Shown here: in pieces, positions 61,345 to 64,000 of the stretch
Layout: every line of letters starts with the position of its first letter
Numbering within the stretch: position 1 is the stretch's first letter
Assembly (NCBI GenBank): GCA_025345505.1
Contig: JANVCC010000018.1
Span: forward strand, 39,915,242 to 39,979,241
Direction of reading: 5' to 3'
DNA length: 64,000 nucleotides
From: Todiramphus chloris collaris
Lineage: Eukaryota > Chordata > Aves > Coraciiformes > Alcedinidae
Made by a program: the position numbers and the translations under genes
The notes under the pieces: model-generated
What the model was told of the DNA's origin: nothing
The model's database searches: none
The model's input: the letters and a program-made list of their open reading frames with translations, nothing else

Positions 61345-61440
61345 GTTTTTTTGTAGTGGTGGTTTTTTGTTTGTTTGGGGGTTTGCTTTTGTTTTTGCTT
61401 TTGGGTTTGTTTTCTGTTTTGTTGTGGTTTTTTTTTTTTT
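61345..61440 (+). repeat. G/T-rich low-complexity tract
   Basis: Composed mainly of TTTGTTTG, GGGGGTTT and TTTTGTTTTT words; similar to the tract at 9561-9731. Confidence 0.85.
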
Positions 61441-63407
61441 AAATGGTAGCTTCAAGACAGCTTTTCAATGACACAAAAATCCACTGTAAACTTTTTAATG
61501 TTCCTGCATCTGATCATTCCCTTGCAATATCAGGTTAATAAAAGACTATGCAAAATCTCAAGGATTTATTACATTTTGCCTTCTGGGCTATTTGTCTATT
61601 GAGTCCAGTTACTAGTTAGTAACTAGTTAGTAGGTTATTTGTCAAGAGTTTCTTTCTGGTAATAAAAAGAGACAAACAAAAGTTGGCTTCTAAATCAAAT
61701 TCATTATCATAGAGAAGCTATTAAAGCATGTAACTTGTTTGGTTCACCCATGATATATCTGTTCTTTCTGAAGTTTATTCTAAAGAAGGTGACATACAGC
61801 CCTACAACATGATGCTGTTTCCAAGAGTGCATTTCTTCACTAGCATTTAGGAGCTCACAGTGATCTTAATCAAACATAGTTTTCTTGAATTGGTATCTGT
61901 ATTTGATAATTCAACACCAAATAAGTATTCACTTTACTTCAAAAATATAGGTAATTTATTTTAGAAGTCATGGTTTTCATTTTAACAAGCTTTTATCAAA
62001 CTCTTGTTTTGTCATTGAGACATCTGAAAATGTCAATGGAGGGAAATCTCATGGCAGATAATTCCAACAAGGAGCTCTCCTACCAGGACTCTGCATTGGG
62101 CAAGGTCTTGGGCTCATGTGACTCAAATATATATTCATCCACAAAAAGGTATAAAGGGGTTCTTATCCAACAAGGATAGTATGTTTGTGATGGATAAAGT
62201 GTACACTTTAAGGGTAAAAATACTGAGTTTGGGGAGAGTTGGACTCGGGTGAAAACTTATTTCTCTATCAGACTTTTTAGAAATATTAAAAAAAATCCCC
62301 ACAACTGGTGGAGGAATGGACCTAAACCAACTTAAGTATGTGAATTAAACTCAATATCTGTTCTAATTTTGGAGACAGGTTGCACCAAAAAAAAAAAAAA
62401 ATACTGGGCCTGAATACAAAAAGCAAATTAAAACAATATTTTGCTAGTCATGCTAGGATTTTTTTTTTAAAATTATTATTTTAATGAAAAAAAAAACCCC
62501 TAACCTGAGTACTTTTGTAGAAAATTGCTTTTTACTATCATATTTTTAACAAACATTATATCACATGTCTTTATACTTTTATTAATTTACGTATTTTCCA
62601 CTGGGACTCATGATAATATGTTCCTAATGAGATATAATGGTTCAGACTCCCAATTCCAATATCTTTTCTTATTATTGCTTTCTTTTATTTTTTTCCTCTT
62701 TTTGAATAACTTATTTATGCACATATGTTGTCATTAGGTCATACTTTTCTGGTTCTGAGATAAAACTTTCAATATGAGCTGTTATTATGAGTCTAGGTAT
62801 GCTGGTACCTGTTTATTTTCTTTTTGTTAAACTGATGAATGGTTTTATACTCCATTTTTGCCTTGAGGTTATTGAAAAAGTAGGAACTATATCAGGCTAC
62901 TAGGTTACAGGAAATATATTCTTTAATATTAGTAGCTGCCTAAGCACTTACTAATCACAATTTTCATTTAGCTATTTTTTCACTAATATTAGTTGTCATT
63001 TAATTTACTCTGGCCTACCTATAATTAGAAACATTATCCTTTAAATTTCTGTTTATCTCAAAGGATTTATTTCTGTCTCTTTTTTTTTTAATCCTTTGGG
63101 GAGGGAAAAAAAAAAAACAAACCCAAAAAACTGTGACAACTATGGATTTTTTTCTTTTGCATTTTTAAAGCTTTCATTTTGCCTTGTAAAATTACAGTAA
63201 ATAAGTGTAAGTCCACTCTGAAGTTTTTCTTTCTGGATGCTGAGGTGGACTATTTCTGTAACTTTTTTGACTTCATGCTATACAACTAAATTGAAGATTG
63301 CTTTAAGTTAACTCTTATGTCTCAGCTGATATACACTTCCTGAAAAACAACTGGATTCTTCAATGTGCAGAGATAATGATCCTTAATGTTTCCTTTTTAT
63401 TTTGCAG

Positions 63408-63640
63408 AACAGCACCCTACATCATTTAAATTGACAAAACCTTAGAAAGGTTCAAATGCTATGACTTCACCCAACTGTCTTCACTGTCAACAAGAACTTA
63501 AAGCAAATGAAAATTCAGGATATTACTTCTGCAGAAGATCTTCTAATCTTTGACATACTTATTACACATCACAAAGCTTATTTTAATATTACTTATTGTC
63601 TGAAATGTTGTCCTTCAATAAAGCAGGAACTGAAGTGAGT
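63408..63640 (+). ncRNA. Candidate terminal exon of a plus-strand transcript
   Basis: A strong polypyrimidine acceptor (TTTCCTTTTTATTTTGCAG) is followed 210 bases later by AATAAA (63617-63622). All frames close within about 40 bases of the acceptor; the longest tail is QHPTSFKLTKP then a stop. It could be the last exon of a non-coding RNA, or a mostly 3' UTR exon of a protein gene lying upstream. The cleavage position near 63640 is estimated. Confidence 0.4.
63617..63622 (+). terminator. Polyadenylation signal AATAAA
   Basis: A canonical hexamer in the candidate terminal exon, followed about 35 bases later by T/G-containing sequence (CTTCCTTGTATG). Confidence 0.4.
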
Positions 63641-64000
63641 CATATAGCCAAATTCTTCCTTGTATGAATACAATGGAGTTAGCAGAGCTCGATTATATAG
63701 GTGCTTGAAGTCAAGCCTAACTCACCTGCGCTATAGAGCTATAAGATTCACCACAAGATACCATGTCTGGCTTGATACTTGCTCTCTGTTCACTTATGTG
63801 GAAGAATGAGTTAGGACATGGAAGATTATGCTGAACAGTTATATTTCAACTATTCAAAGTATTCCACTTTTTGAAAATAAGCATCTCTCACATTTTAGCT
63901 TTTGGAGATCTTTTCTGTCAGTCAGTGTTATAAAGAATATTTTCCTGCATGACATTCAGTGATGTAAAGGTACATGGTTTTCCTTGCACAAATCAGTGCA
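63641..64000. other. Non-coding right edge
   Basis: No gene is visible. CCAAATTCTTCCTTGTATGA with AATGGAGTTAGCAGAGC near 63648-63690 faintly resembles another old palindromic amniote repeat, but the match is too weak to call. Confidence 0.4.

Larger units (their letters stand above)
53723..63407. other. AT-rich non-coding DNA with simple repeats
   Basis: It holds a T/G-rich stretch (54438-54505), poly-T at 57502-57523 and 60635-60680, a G/T tract at 61345-61440 and a small tandem palindrome at 61608-61632. A decayed coding-like block on the minus strand lies at about 56250-56870. Weak exon-like plus-strand segments at 57775 and 62020-62148 are described under findings. Confidence 0.5.

Overview
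This 64 kb window looks like a piece of a bird genome. Every clearly recognisable interspersed repeat is a CR1-type LINE, several ending in the ATTCTGTGA-like 3' repeat typical of avian CR1. There are also worn ancient amniote repeats and one LTR-like unit. I recognised no Alu, L1 or bacterial features. The DNA is AT-rich, contains a 100-N assembly gap inside a poly-T run, and is mostly intronic or intergenic.

Layout, left to right. Positions 1-64 and 2656-about 3105 read as the last two exons of a plus-strand gene: donor, acceptor, phase-compatible join, stop codon and AATAAA signal are all present. From 3.1 to 18.7 kb I see only AT-rich non-coding DNA with simple repeats. From 18.73 to about 21.96 kb lies the largest repeat, a minus-strand CR1 with decayed endonuclease and reverse transcriptase frames, carrying a second CR1 3' fragment inserted in the opposite orientation. 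Shorter CR1 copies lie at 1.9, 27.3-27.9 (also nested), 31.0-31.5, 51.4-51.8 and 52.4-53.7 kb. An LTR-like unit lies at 39.9-40.6 kb.

Between about 30 and 44 kb the minus strand carries several short open segments bounded by splice-like signals. The best is 29841-30048, with good acceptor and donor signals, 69 codons and hydrophobic stretches. Others lie at 36722-36904, 41569-41761, 41978-42048, 42427-42669 and 44061-44150, and most have mutually compatible phases. I infer an unidentified multi-exon gene, probably a membrane protein with a glycosylated ectodomain, but could not assign a family. Near the right edge, 63408-about 63640 looks like a plus-strand terminal exon with a strong acceptor and AATAAA.

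No complete gene, tRNA, rRNA or CRISPR array is visible. Most open frames in the window are chance frames in AT-rich DNA or lie antisense to CR1. All exon calls are sequence-based inference without transcript or homology evidence.
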